Positions 21,400-31,950 are shown, numbered from the stretch's first letter. The stretch: DNA of 64,000 bases from Bremia lactucae (GCF_004359215.1 NC_090614.1:1569610-1633609), one strand, 5' to 3'. A program made the numbers and translations. The notes: generated by a model from the letters alone, not told the origin.

Positions 21400-21920
21400 T
21401 GGCGCGTGATTTATGCTTACAATAAGCTGAACACGGCGACCATACCAGCGCAAACGCCAATCCCGCGAAACGATGTTTTGTTGAACTCTGTGGGAAAGTC
21501 AACTACTATTCCGCATTAGATTTGAAGGATGGCTACTATCAGGTACTTATGCGAGAGTCCGATGTAGCCAAAACAGCTGTAAGTACCCCAAGCGGTATGC
21601 TTTGGGAGTGGCTTATGATGCCCCAAGGGTTAAAAAGCGAACCGGCGACATTCAACCGGGTGGTGGCTCACGTGATGCGTCAGCACCGTGCCTACGCGCC
21701 CCGTTACTTTGACGATGTATTCATGCATAGTAGGGCCGAGGACGGGCTGAGCGCAATAGAGTCGCACAAGCGTCATTTAGACGCTGTTGCAGACTGTGAA
21801 GGATGCCCAATTGTACGTCAACATGCAAATGTGCGTGATAGGGGTCCCGTAAGATACCTGTGCTGGGTTGTATCGTAGGTACACATGGTGTACGTGCAGA
21901 CCCAGACAAGGTAAAATCAG
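21400..21920 (+). pseudogene. Reverse-transcriptase segment of family B, inverted relative to its neighbours
   Basis: Plus-strand translation shows palm-domain sequence: YNKLNTATIPAQTPIPRNDV, MKDGYYQVLMRESDVAKTAV, MLWEWLMMPQGLKSEPATFN, then RYFDDVFMHSRAEDGLSAIE with the F-DD active-site region. Neighbours on both sides (RNase H to the left, RT N-terminus to the right) are on the minus strand. The segment is therefore inverted or belongs to a second, nested copy. Confidence 0.78.
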
Positions 21921-21942
21921 AAAAGGAATGGCCAATCCTACG

Positions 21943-22575
21943 TCAACCTATGGCTTTACGCACACAAAAGGTCAGGCTGCAGGGAGGTGATTTGCTCTCA
22001 GGCACACGTCCCGCCTTGGCTCGCTTGTCGAAGAACTCGTCGATATAATTGACTCGTTCTTTCGGCAACGGCCGTTGCCTGGTCACACAATACTTGGTGC
22101 CAGGTTCGAGGTCTATTTCTTGCCCGATGCCCCTATCTGCTGGTAGGCGGCTCGGCACTTCTTTAGGGAACACATCGCGATGTTCCCACAAAACCTCAAA
22201 GAACGGACTGTTTATCAAGGCATCCCAGCCTCGGGCAGCGAGCTGTTTCTTTTTGTCCGTTTCTAAGACGCTCTCGTCCATTGTGGACTACGAGCAACAG
22301 TTCACCAAGTTCTCTTCTGGAACTGGTGCGACTATTTCGTGGATCTTTCCTTCCTTAAATTTCGCAAGGAACAGATCCCACTACATCTCCGGGATATTTA
22401 ATATCTCCCGGCAGATTTAAAGAGTTGCCAAAGCACCTCAACTGAGGATGCCTCCGCAATTTCATCTTTGACGGCCCCAAACACCTCGTTCGAAGACCCG
22501 TACTCTTTACTAGGAGCTGATCCAAAGATTACTCGTCTAGACATTCCTTCGATCGTCCTAATCTGTCGGATATTC
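21943..22575 (-). pseudogene. Protease-RT linker and RT N-terminus of family B
   Basis: The minus-strand frame (21943-22281) begins MDESVLETDKKKQLAARGWD and contains LWEHRDVFPKEVPSRLPADR, then IDLEPGTKYCVTRQRPLPKE and LTFCVRKA. This matches the pre-RT segment of family A. The 22281-22575 part is linker (SRRVIFGSAPSKEYGSSNE). Confidence 0.78.
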
Positions 22576-22586
22576 GTTCTTCGAAC

Positions 22587-23230
22587 CCGCCCAAGTTCGA
22601 TGCAACTGCAGTGCACACGTTTGTCCACTGGCTGTTAGCCGTGGAACATTGCGGTATCGCGCAGCTCATCGAGGACGACAGCCAGATGGTGTCGTACGCC
22701 ATGTCGCACCTGCGCGGTTAGGCTCCGGAGTGGGCTTACTTGGCGCTTATGGCGGACAGAAAGGCGTTCCCTACATGGGCGATCTTCAAGGAAAAGATTC
22801 GCGCCATGTATAAGCCGCCGCATAACGAATTGTTGCTCAGGCGCGCTTCTTTGGAGCGCGACAGGCGAAGCGATATCTTCAAAAATATGTATATATGCAA
22901 GAGATGCGCTCGCTGTCAGCGTTCATTACCGAAGGTCCGATTCCGGAGCACATTAAGGTGCTCACGTTTTATGAACGGGCTACGGCATGGCCCATCACGA
23001 CAGGCCCTCTTCAGAAAGGTGCCATCGACGATGGAAGAGGCAATCCAAGTTGTATCCGATAAGGAGCAATCCTACAACAGTTCCTCGGCGACAGCTTGGT
23101 ATAAGCCGTCGGCCTAGAGGTCAGATGCCACTCCCATGGAGTTTGGCAATGCAGACGTTGTCTGCTATAAATGCGGCAAGCGCGGCCATTTAATGGCTCG
23201 ATGTTTTGCCAGGGTCCCTGCTGGAGCAAA
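22587..23230 (+). pseudogene. gag C-terminal half of family B with zinc knuckle, inverted segment
   Basis: Plus-strand gag: RPPKFDATAVHTFVHWLLAV, a stop after SHLRG, then MADRKAFPTWAIFKEKIRAM (22749 onward) and, after frame changes, a CCHC knuckle CYKCGKRGHLMARC (about 23161-23202). The flanking protease and gag N-terminus are on the minus strand. The boundaries at about 22580 and 23232 are therefore inversion or nesting junctions. Confidence 0.78.
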
Positions 23231-23234
23231 GATG

Positions 23235-23990
23235 TCAAGCAAGAGGACTCCCTTGCCAAAGGGCAAAGGCACTTACCACAACCTTTGACTGGGCAGCGAG
23301 CGCGCCGTTCGCTAAACGAACGGTTGCCTCTTCTCGCTTGTCATTCTTGCAAAGCGACTCATACATCGCCTGTCTCTTTCTTAGAGCCGCAAGTATTACA
23401 AAATTTTGTGATGCACCAGAATCTACTAAAATGGTCATCACCTGGTTATAGCCTTGTACTTTAGCGCTATCCATCCGAATGGGGCTCATCTGATGCGGCC
23501 GGGCAAAGAGCATCTCAACGGTCCTGTTGAGAGCCTCGCTCCGAGCCAAATGCTCATGCCTCAGCTCATCCTGAGTCTGAGTGACGGGCTCGGCCGCAGC
23601 ATGGCCCTGTGCCTCAGACGCGACCCTCCCCTGTCCGAGCACGAATGCCTCAAACTACTTCAAATGAGCAACATCTTGCTCAGGAGGACTACCCAGGAGC
23701 CTGGTCGAACATAATCACGAGCCTGCTCGGTGAGGCGCAAGGTATACCACGTGACGATTACGTCAGCCTTTGGCCGACGCGTTATCACGCAGGCCGGATC
23801 ATGAGCTTTCTCACTAACTCGGACTGTTAAGATACCAGAGCTTGTTCATCAAGTACCTGCGCCTTAAGCCCTGCCACCTCCCAAAGATGTTCGTTGAGGT
23901 GGGGAAAATGAACCCAATCGTTAATGAGGCTCATCTTCACACGTACACACGCACAGATGAGTGTCGTGAGAAGAATTTTAAGTGCTGCCA
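23235..23990 (-). pseudogene. gag N-terminus joined to retropepsin, family B
   Basis: The open minus-strand frame 23235-23642 runs from gag (QTQDELRHEHLARSEALNRT) directly into a retropepsin with an intact-looking catalytic motif (MTILVDSGASQNFV). The gag middle and zinc knuckle are missing here and lie next door in inverted orientation. Between 23642 and 23990 the frame is broken. Confidence 0.72.
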
Positions 23991-23992
23991 AG

Positions 23993-24523
23993 TGTAGGCG
24001 GGCACGTTTTAATGCGGCCACGCTCTACTTAAGCACACGCCCTAGCACAGCGAGGAAATGGTTTGACCGGCTTTTCGTGCGTGCAGTGAGGTAGTTGTGG
24101 TGGGCGCCTTAGCAACCTCACCCAACGCGCTAAGTACTCTAGTAAAGGGTCGTCACGGAAACGGTAATACGGCTACTCGTGCGCAATTAATAAAAATAAA
24201 ATAGTTTCTAGACTGATCTATATTTGATCGCATCAAACATAAGTACCTATTTTTTCATTAAAAATGTCATTTCTATATATAGCACTAATACGAATTGCGA
24301 GCGTATCTTTCTAGATACCTCACGTAACGGATGACGCTAGGCGTCATCCCCCCTAATGTGAATGGACCGATGTGCATCGCATACACAAGAATTCGTCACA
24401 AATATGAACCACACCCGAGTGGTGGGCCTAATTACTTTATTTAAGTAATTGACCATCCCCTTAAGAGCAACAAGTGTACTTAATGGGGAGTGTGTAACAT
24501 TAGGGCAACTTCAGCCCATCACA
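23993..24523 (-). repeat. 5-prime LTR of the family B element
   Basis: This 531-bp LTR starts TGTGATGGGCTGAAGTTGCC at 24523 and ends CCCGCCTACA at 23993 on the minus strand. It is followed by a 2-nt spacer and the primer site TGGCAGCACTT. Confidence 0.85.
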
Positions 24524-24875
24524 TGACAAGCGTTATTTTGTCGTGCCAACATTTTTACCATGGCCACAATCATTGTGGAATTGGCCACTAGGACAAATCG
24601 GTGACATGATAAAGTTAATGGGCACATTTTTTGCCGAGGTTGGACAAAGTGTAGACCAGTTGAGTCAATTATCATTTTCTTTACCGCTTTCACAATGGGC
24701 CTGGGAGCTGCTCTGATCATTTTGTATGCAAAATTTCATCCGCGAGATACAATTTCAAGCTTTATTTTACCTTCGCAAGCACCTTGGCCGGAACATGCTT
24801 GGGGTATTAATCTTGGAGTTGTTGCTCAATGGAACTCGAAACGTCACGAGGCAACTGAACGAGACTGGAGAGCTC

Positions 24876-26150
24876 AGGTATTGCTTGCGAATGACGTGTA
24901 CCAATATGAAGATGGAAACAAGGTTCTACGCGATACATTTGTAGTTCCGTAGCGGTCTCCGTAGCGTTGTAAGACGTGTGGACGCGAACTTCGACACATT
25001 GTGACGTGCATATAGGTCGGAGAGCCGTATGGTGGCCATTTTGCTATTACGACTTTTTATTTAAACGAGGCATGTGTTGTCTCTAAAAATTAAAATGAAA
25101 AAAAAGTGGTAGAAAAAACGACAATTTTCTAGCTCTCGCTACGTTTGCCAAGGTATTTGGACATTGTTCGATGCCAGCTCATTACGTTATTCCATCTTTG
25201 TTTCCATGGCCAAAGCAATGCTATGGTTTGCCGTTAGGGGAGACGATTGCAATGATGGAAGGGATCGGCAAGTACTTTGCTGAGGTTGGTCTTAACGCGG
25301 ATCAGCTTGGGACTTTTGGCTTTCGATACAAACTAGAAAATGGGCCGTACCANTCTTTAAGGTAACTAGCTTAAAGAGGGTAAAATGAAAACTGTATTAA
25401 TATAATTAAGTATCTCTTCTTTCTATCTGTTAACTCTAACTTAATTATAAACAAATACTTAACATGCAACTAAATTCTTATCTTATCTTATCTGTCTCTC
25501 TCTTTTGTTTACATGTACAGCTGATTAGTCGGCGTAAAAAATAGATATAATGGTCTATACGTATTTATGGATAAGAATTCTGAACATTACTATATAAAGT
25601 AACATCCTCCAAATATCATCTACCTTTTAGATAATATGTTAATTAAAAACCTCTAAGTGTAATTTCATGTAACACCCGTTACATCAGGTATTGCTTGCGA
25701 ACGACGTGTATGAAAATTGAAACAAGGTTCTACGCGATACATTTGTAGTTCCGTATCGGTCTCCGTAGCGTTATACGACGTGGGGACACGAACTTCTGCA
25801 CATTGTGACGTGCGTATAGGTCGGAGAGCCGTATGGTGGCCATTGCTATGACAACTTTTTATTCAAACGAGGCTTGTGTTGTCTCTAAAAATGAAAAAAA
25901 AAGAAAGTGTTTTCTATGCTCTCCGCACGTTTGCCAAGGTATTTGGACATTGACATTGGACATTCGATGCCAGCTCATTACGTTATTCCATCTTTGTTTC
26001 CATGGCCAAAGCAATGCTATGGTTTGCCATTAGGGGAGACGATTGCAATGATGGAAGGGAGCGGCAAGTACTTTGCTGAGGTTGGTCTTAACGCGGATCA
26101 GCTTGGGACTTTTGGCTTTCGATACAAACTAGAAAATGGGCCGTACCAAG
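24876..26150 (+). repeat. Tandem duplication of about 470 bp split by an LTR
   Basis: The segment 24876-25352 is repeated at 25685-26150 (both begin CAGGTATTGCTTGCGAA and run to the codons for ENGPYQ). Many single-base differences separate the copies. A family A LTR fragment (25353-25683) sits exactly between them. Confidence 0.88.
25353..25683 (-). repeat. Solo family A LTR fragment, minus orientation
   Basis: It shares TAGATATAATGGTCTATACG and the 25595-25683 end (CCCGTTACA) with the LTR of copy 1. It is 5-prime complete on the minus strand (TGTAACGGGTG) and truncated at the left, where an N (25353) marks an assembly uncertainty. Confidence 0.8.
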
Positions 26151-26744
26151 ATCACGTGGCTCCATTGATTCGCATTTATGCATCAATATATCCGCATGCG
26201 ATTCTTCCTGAGGAGTTTATCGTACCCCCTACAGCACCTTGGCCCCAAGAGCTGCACGGTTTTCGAATCGGAAAAATTGTGTCGTGGTCATCTCACTTTA
26301 TTTACCATGACGAGCAATGAAAAGAACGTGAAATTTCCAAAAACTCGAGATTTTTGAAGGGCAATATGGCTATTGTAAGGTCCGTGCAAGTTTCAAGGCA
26401 CCGTGTGAACTACCATGGCCAAAACAAAGTGGAATTTATACGTGGAAGAATTCCTTCGTCAACTACACAGCAATGGAATTCTGTTTATTTCTGGAGGCCT
26501 TCAGCGTGCTTTGACCAGTGGCAAAGACTTCGGGTTTGTCTTTAAACTCGCCCTTGTAGACGACTACACATTCGGGTCACCATACAGGCAAGAATACACA
26601 GCAGAAGTTGAACAGATTAAGTGGAGTTCTTCGAGCTTTGAACCTCAAAGCTGCCTCGTAAAACGAAAGCTTTTTGATGCCGCTTCTTTTAGCGATAGTG
26701 CGCGTCGAAGGCCAACTCGTAGCGATCAAGAAGAAAAATAGCAA

Positions 26745-27350
26745 ATAAATTTGATCAAATAATTTGATTTTTGAAACTTTGTGTGATGCAATCGCTTGGT
26801 GCCAATACTTTTCCGCTATCTTGCCGATTACAACCATTTGACCTAGGAGCATGCAAAAAAAATGATTGTCAATACCTACGCTCACTTCGGCTTGTACTAA
26901 ACGCTTATAATATACTAAACTTAGACAGTTATTAAAATCGATTGCTTAAGCACCCGCTCATTGCAAATTTATGCAATGCTATATATGGGTTTGGCGAGTT
27001 TCATCAACTGATTTTATTTCTTCGGAAATTATGACGATGTCTGCTATTAGCGGCAAGAGATATAAATAAAAATCAAGCAGCTATGAAATTATGATTATGT
27101 CTACTATAAGTGGCAAGAGCTGTAGTCATGACCAGGTCACGAAGCGCTTTTGGCACGAGAACGTGCTCCTACGTTAGCAATAAAAAAGTTTACAACTTTG
27201 CTAAAAAAGTAGAGTTATCTAAAGGACTTTTCAACGCTTACGCTACATCATTATATACTCCCTAAGCGCCTAATATCTTTTGTGCAGCATATATAAAGGG
27301 TCTAATATCGATCATTCAGCTACTAGGTCATCTTACGTATTGAAGATATA
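26745..27350. other. Intergenic region with a short tandem repeat
   Basis: No gene is seen. A direct repeat with 60-bp period (27025-27060 and 27085-27120, GAAATTATGA and AGTGGCAAGAG/AGCGGCAAGAG) is the only structure noted. Confidence 0.5.
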
Positions 27351-27459
27351 AACCTGGTTGATTTTGCCAGTAATCATACGCTTGTCTCAAAGATTAAGCC
27401 ATGCATGTCTAAGTTTAAACAATTTTGTACTGTGAAACTGCGAATGGCTCATTATATCA
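27351..27459 (+). rRNA. Fragment of 18S rRNA gene, 5-prime end (not functional)
   Basis: The first ~109 nt of eukaryotic 18S rRNA are recognisable: AACCTGGTTGAT, then GTCTCAAAGATTAAGCCATG, then ACTGTGAAACTGCGAATGGC and TCATTATATCA. Changes include CC to TT in the GATCCTGCCAG segment. Similarity stops abruptly at 27459. It lies only about 170 bp before the DUF2439-like gene. It is a dispersed rDNA fragment, not an rRNA gene. Confidence 0.88.
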
Positions 27460-27626
27460 TTAATAGTCCACTCGTTAGTCTTAGACTAAGGTGGTGCAAT
27501 TAAATTCCGTTTTTAAAAATATTGAGCTTACAAAGAATATCCGAAATCAAGCTGCATCAATAATTTGTTATACACATATTAATAGATAAATTCAAAATTT
27601 TGGCGTGAAATTGCTTAAGTTCAATA

Positions 27627-28431
27627 ATGACCAACTTGCGTGACTTTCTCGGCTCGCGGCTCGAAGTGATGTACGAGTGCATGTACACAAGGCACCTGAC
27701 ACAAAAGCGCAAAATTTGGCAGGACGGCTTTTTGTCTCTCTATGCTTCGCGAAGACTCGTTCTTTATGCTGACGACGAAGGAAAAGCAGGGAAAGCCATC
27801 GAGGAAGCCAAGTTTGGTTTATCCGACTGGGACCGCAAAGAGGAAGGTCCCTTTACAACATCCAAGTATGTCTCTTACTCTCCTCTACTACATAAAAATT
27901 ATCAATTTAAAAAAAGGAAAATTCGTTCACCAGGTTTCTTGTAGAAATTGTTAATGAGACGCCTATCGCCTCCATCTCATCAATGGACACACAAAATTCT
28001 AATCTGACTGAAGAAAGCACGAATTCTATAAAATGTAAAACTTTATCAAAGCAACTAGCGTGTAGAAGTGAAGCCTGCTTGGACTCTTCCTTTGATCCAG
28101 AGGAAACGCCGTGTTCCTCGACTACCAAATTTCGCTTGCCGCACAATCGTGACCCAAGCAAACTCGGATCCGTAGGCCAAACAAGACAAGCCACTCACTT
28201 GTCCAGTCGTAACGCGTTTGCTAGCAAGCTTGCTCCACCAACTGAGTCAGCTATTGTGCGACTTGATTTCGACCGCAACCCGACGTCAGAGTGGAAATAC
28301 ATCCCAAATGCTGTCAATCGTTCTCGTATGTTAATTCTTATGTCTCATATAAAACACAAGGTCATTGTGCTAATATTGTTGTCATTCTTAATGCAACAGC
28401 TGACGAAGTGCTGGCTTTACTAGAAAAGTGA
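27627..28431 (+). CDS. Small DUF2439 (ZGRF1/Mte1 N-terminal domain)-like protein, 3 exons
   Basis: The model is join(27627..27865, 27934..28325, 28400..28431), 220 aa. The GT-AG introns are 68 and 74 bp. The N-terminal ~95 residues (FEVMYECMYTRHLTQ-type start, QKRKIWQDGFLSLYASRRLV and LYADDEG, then TTSKFLVEIVNE across the first splice) fit DUF2439, the N-terminal domain of human ZGRF1 and yeast Mte1, proteins that act with DNA helicases in recombination and crosslink repair. The rest is low-complexity and Ser-rich, and the last exon adds only PDEVLALLEK. No helicase domain follows, so it is like the short Mte1 form. The last exon is the least certain part. Confidence 0.68.
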
Positions 28432-28558
28432 CTGGTGCTCGCTTACTTGTCATTTGCCTTGTTCGATTGATTAAACGCTGCATAGAAGAGTCGTAGATCT
28501 AAACCCGCTCAGACTAGATATTGCATAATGCAATGGATTACAAGAGGCGCCACCAGTT

Positions 28559-28822
28559 TTACGATGTGGCTACTAAGATGGAATTGACGTCCAATTTATT
28601 AGAATCCGCAGCGCGTATGTTCTCCCACGAGTCCGACGCAGTTAGTAAAACATTCGAGTACATGCTGCGATCGTCCTGCTGGATCTCGATGTACCCTCTT
28701 CTCCGCGTGTAGACACGAAGTAGCTGGAATAGCGCTGTACTAAATAAAAGCACTAATAAGCACACGCACGCATCAATTGCGTAGCTCAGCAAGGCTGCGG
28801 TATCACTACTTGTGCTTTCCAT
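28559..28822 (-). CDS. Possible small single-pass membrane protein
   Basis: An 87-aa frame from MESTSSDTAALLSYAIDACV has one clear hydrophobic segment (about residues 9-34, LLVLLFSTALFQLLRVY at its end) followed by a basic stop-transfer YTRRRGY and a polar tail. The frame extends upstream only through a non-ATG codon. I recognise no family. It is converging with the DUF2439-like gene, 127 bp away. It may be chance. Confidence 0.4.
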   Translation of the reverse strand: MESTSSDTAALLSYAIDACVCLLVLLFSTALFQLLRVYTRRRGYIEIQQDDRSMYSNVLLTASDSWENIRAADSNKLDVNSILVATS

Positions 28823-29016
28823 AAATACTGGCTTTAAACCGGTCCGCAATCATATATGTCTCGACACCAGGGTAGGTCTATACAAGAAGCTAGAGTTTAA
28901 ACCGATTTTAAGAAGTTACGAAAATTGAGTTTTTATGTACTGTGACTTTTCATACATATGCCCAACAAAGGAAAAGCAGAAAATGCCAATTTTATAAAGG
29001 GTGTCGGTACATATAA

Positions 29017-29744
29017 GCTCAGCTTTTTGGTAAACGTACCTACCCAAATAATCCTTACAAAATAAGGACAAAGAAATTAATTTAGCCTATTTACCATTTT
29101 GCAGGTGCCCATGCTGTCTTAAAGCGATGGATACAGGTCTCAATAGATGACACGCTTGGTGTCTGTCTACTATAGAGAAAGCATGAGATGAGCAGAAGCG
29201 CAACCTCAGCCAAAACAATAACTATCAGCAGACGCACAACTTTTTTGAGCAAAACTATCTTTTATGGACAAATTTTAAAGAGAAAAAATCACGTCATGCA
29301 TTAAAATTCAATTTCAAAGCATGAGATGAAATTTTCGTTTTGAATTTTGTAAATTTCATATCATGCATTCAAATTGACATTGAATTTCAATGCATGACAT
29401 GATTTTTTCTCTTTAAAATTTGTCCATAAAGATAGTTTTGCTCAAAAAAGTTGTGCGTCTGCTGACAGTTATTGCTTTGGCTGAGTTTGCGCTCCTGCTC
29501 ATCTCATGCTTTCTCAAGCGGTAGACATACACCAAGCGTGTCACCTGTCGAGACCTGTATCCATTGCTTCAAGGACAGCATGGGCACCTGCAAAATGGCA
29601 AATAGGCTAAATAATATTTCTTTATCATTATTTTCGTAAGAATTATTTGGGGCACCTGCAAAATGGTAAATATATTACTTAAGCTTTTTTGTCCTTGTTT
29701 TTGTAAAAATTATATGGGGTGCGAAGCTTACCAAAAGCTGGGGC
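29017..29744. mobile_element. Fold-back (long inverted repeat) element, non-autonomous
   Basis: Almost the whole 0.73 kb is one imperfect palindrome. The left half (29017-29345) and right half (29350-29744) pair from GCTCAGCTTTTTGGTAA at the left end to CCAAAAGCTGGGGC at the right end, with the innermost stem around 29318-29365 (GCATGAGATGAAATTT with its complement). The right arm has an extra tandem copy of a subterminal piece (GGCACCTGCAAAATGG at 29589 and 29652). No coding capacity. It fits a fold-back/MITE-type element. The superfamily is not identifiable by eye. Confidence 0.85.
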
Positions 29745-29949
29745 AACGAGAAAGAAAAAGCTGGTACTAACACTATTTGGCCGACAACAATTGCTTTATG
29801 TGGCACGTCTGTTTGCTAGATGACTTAAATGGCCATACAAATCCCTACTGCCAATTAACTCTTCAATTTGCGGTGCAAGCGGAGGAGTATAAATTGTAAA
29901 TGAACTGGCGTCGGCCAGCATATTTTTACGACGGCTACCTTGCCGTCGC

Positions 29950-31950
29950 AACGGTGCCCTCTCTACAGTCTCGGTCAGAGACGGTACCATCCCTCAACCG
30001 GACGTCGGGCAGGAGGCATTCGGGACAAACCTAGATCCAGCCAAGGTTGACGGGATACCAAGGCTATATCCCGTTGCGCCGACCCTTCCTGGGGGTGCAA
30101 AATCCACTTCGCCTGGGGCGCCTAAGGCGCCTGAGGCGGTGATCCTTGAGGTTCGAATTCGTGTGGGAGACATTAAATCTTTGTTTTCGTCGCAGCAGGT
30201 GACCGCTCGGGACATGTTTGACGCGTTCGTCGGCGCAATGAAGGAGTCGGACGGTCCTTCTCACGTAGCCGTTTGGCGGCCGACAATTCTGGAGCTGTTT
30301 GCTCTCGAGTTTTGGCGACTTCCGGTTCGCTTGGAGGTGTTGCCGCCGGAACGGAAATGATTTTCTAAGCCTAGGACATCGGAAGTAGACAGTTTATTTA
30401 ATATATTTCGGCAAGTTTGTGTGACGCAACCAGGCACCTACGTAGACTGGAAAGGCCTAGCTCGTAAGATCGGCATGGAAATTGTGCTCGCAAGGTAACC
30501 CTCTACGGAGATTATTCGACAGTTGTCCAGCCAGCAATACTAATCCACCGCGCCAGTTTTCAATCAGTGGGCACGGATCGCAGCAGGTCGGAGCGGGAAT
30601 AGCACAGTCGGTTGGGATCGCCTTCGAGGATCTCATATTCGACCCCACTCGTTTCTCAGTGGAGGAGGCGGCGACTCTAAAGGCGCTTTGTACCGCTCGT
30701 GTCCGGGCAATTAGCGTCCACCAGTTGAGGGAAGGACCGGATGACGGAGGGCGTATCATCTTGGAAAATGCGGAAGTACGGACCGCGTGCCGGCGATTGC
30801 CGGACTTTGCCATGGCCATTATGGGCAGTAAGGAGCGACTAAAGCTCTACAGTACAGTTCAGGCGCAGGTAGAAGGACAACTTGTCCTCAATCTCTCCCC
30901 TGGACGCCGTTTTGGTCAGAAAGCGGACCACGCAAGCCATCACGGCAATGGTTTGGAGTCGGCTTAGCTGTTGCGGGTCAGCTTGCCGGTGGTTTATCGA
31001 CTGTTAGAGCTGACTAAAGCCATAAGTTATAATAGCACAACGCGGAGCATTCACTTCGTCTTCTTTTCACTGGATGCGGCTGGGCAGATGCACTATGTTC
31101 ACATCCCATTTCAAGGTCGAGTTTACATGCTGAAGAATTCGCACCAGACGGAACAGGGATCGGTCTGGCTTCATCAACGAAGGCCGGGTGGCCTTCCGGG
31201 ACACTCGCGGGCTGAGAACACGGTGCATCTATACAACGTGTCGCGTTTATCGAGATCGGGCGCCTTGTGGCCTATCATCAATCCAAAATAGCCTCCGATT
31301 TTGAGATTGAGGACATGGACACGTGCACTCCAAACTCGCGGACATCCACGGCGTGGAAAATCACTTTCACCTCGCTGGGTGTCCTACTTTCTTGCAGGGG
31401 GTGGTGCGCCTGCTTTAGTTTGGGACGCTTATTCTTATCAAGCACCCTGATGCCGGACCTAGACTCCAGTGGCTGCAGTGTGGGTTGTTAGGGCATCCGG
31501 CAGTTTGTTGTCAATATTCCGATGCACAATTGCGTGGGCCAGGTGGCATTGAGGCAAAGAAGGCAGAGCTTCAAGGTGTTGACGACCTAGCTAAACTTTT
31601 TTTAGCAGCCTGGAAGAGATTCGTCAAATGGCGGATCGACGGCTGCAAGCTCAGCGGTCACAGAAGAGGCGGCTTAGGCAGTTGTTGTGCCGAAAATCTC
31701 GGTGGAAGCGTTCAGTGACCCACTGGGGGTCACGCTTCCGCTCCAGGTGCTCCTGAACGTCCAGTATACGCTGCACCAGTCTCTCTTGCCGAGCACCGCA
31801 ATCAGGTTTAGATCCTAAGACCGAAAGAATTTATTCGGTAGCCGACTCGACGGACTTGCCGTTCTCTGAGGGATAAATTTTCGACAACTCCACTGCTCCC
31901 GACGAACCCCAAAGTGAAGAACGTAAATAGTGCGTCGCAGAAAGGTGGCG
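29950..31950 (+). pseudogene. Decayed ORF1/gag-like protein of a retroelement (probably LINE)
   Basis: A GC-rich plus-strand region with long open stretches in changing frames: 29985-30360 (AVILEVRIRVGDIKSLFSSQ), 30520-30960, 30971-31290 (RSIHFVFFSLDAAGQMHYVH and IPFQGRVYMLKN), then DMDTCTPNSRTSTAWKITFT and a possible zinc-finger segment LQWLQCGLLGHPAVCCQYSD (about 31455-31520). The order, nucleic-acid-binding domain then Cys/His knuckle, suggests ORF1 of a LINE or a gag. No reverse transcriptase of the same element is seen downstream. Base composition differs from the AT-rich flanks, which favours a mobile origin. Confidence 0.5.

Larger units (their letters stand above)
17169..24523 (-). 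mobile_element. Ty3/gypsy family B element, near full length, degenerate and rearranged
   Basis: A 7.36-kb minus-strand element is bounded by family B LTRs at 17169-17643 (475 bp, internally deleted) and 23993-24523 (531 bp). It sits inside the WP-repeat gene. The flanking pentamers TGTCA (17164-17168) and TGACA (24524-24528) could be a target-site duplication with one change. Right to left it has primer site, gag N-terminus, protease, RT, RNase H, integrase, an opposite-strand ORF, and a polypurine tract (17644-17656, GGGGTGGTGG on the minus strand) just before the 3-prime LTR. Two internal segments (about 21400-21920 and 22587-23230) are inverted. Confidence 0.85.
24524..26744 (+). pseudogene. 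VP..WP..G..LG repeat-protein gene, 3-prime part (broken)
   Basis: This continues the gene interrupted at 17168. Repeats seen in order: YFVVPTFLPWPQSLWNWPLG (24530-24590), FILPSQAPWPEHAWGINLG (about 24755-24810), DTFVVP then stop (24935-24952), HYVIPSLFPWPKQCYGLPLG (25177 and again 25977), EFIVPPTAPWPQELHGFRIG (26214-26270). Between motifs lie helical 40-60-residue stretches such as VGLNADQLGTFGFRYKLENG. The C-terminal part (26415-26741) reads MAKTKWNLYVEEFLRQLHSN...FGFVFKLALVDDYTFGSPYR and ends with a basic tail. A solo LTR splits it at 25353-25683 and part is tandemly duplicated. Multiple stops and frameshifts make it a pseudogene. The layout resembles helicase-associated-type repeat proteins of stramenopiles, but I cannot name the family. 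Confidence 0.55.

Noticed and set aside
27351..27459. Working 18S rRNA gene
   Set aside because: Only the first 109 nt are present and they carry changes at otherwise invariant positions.
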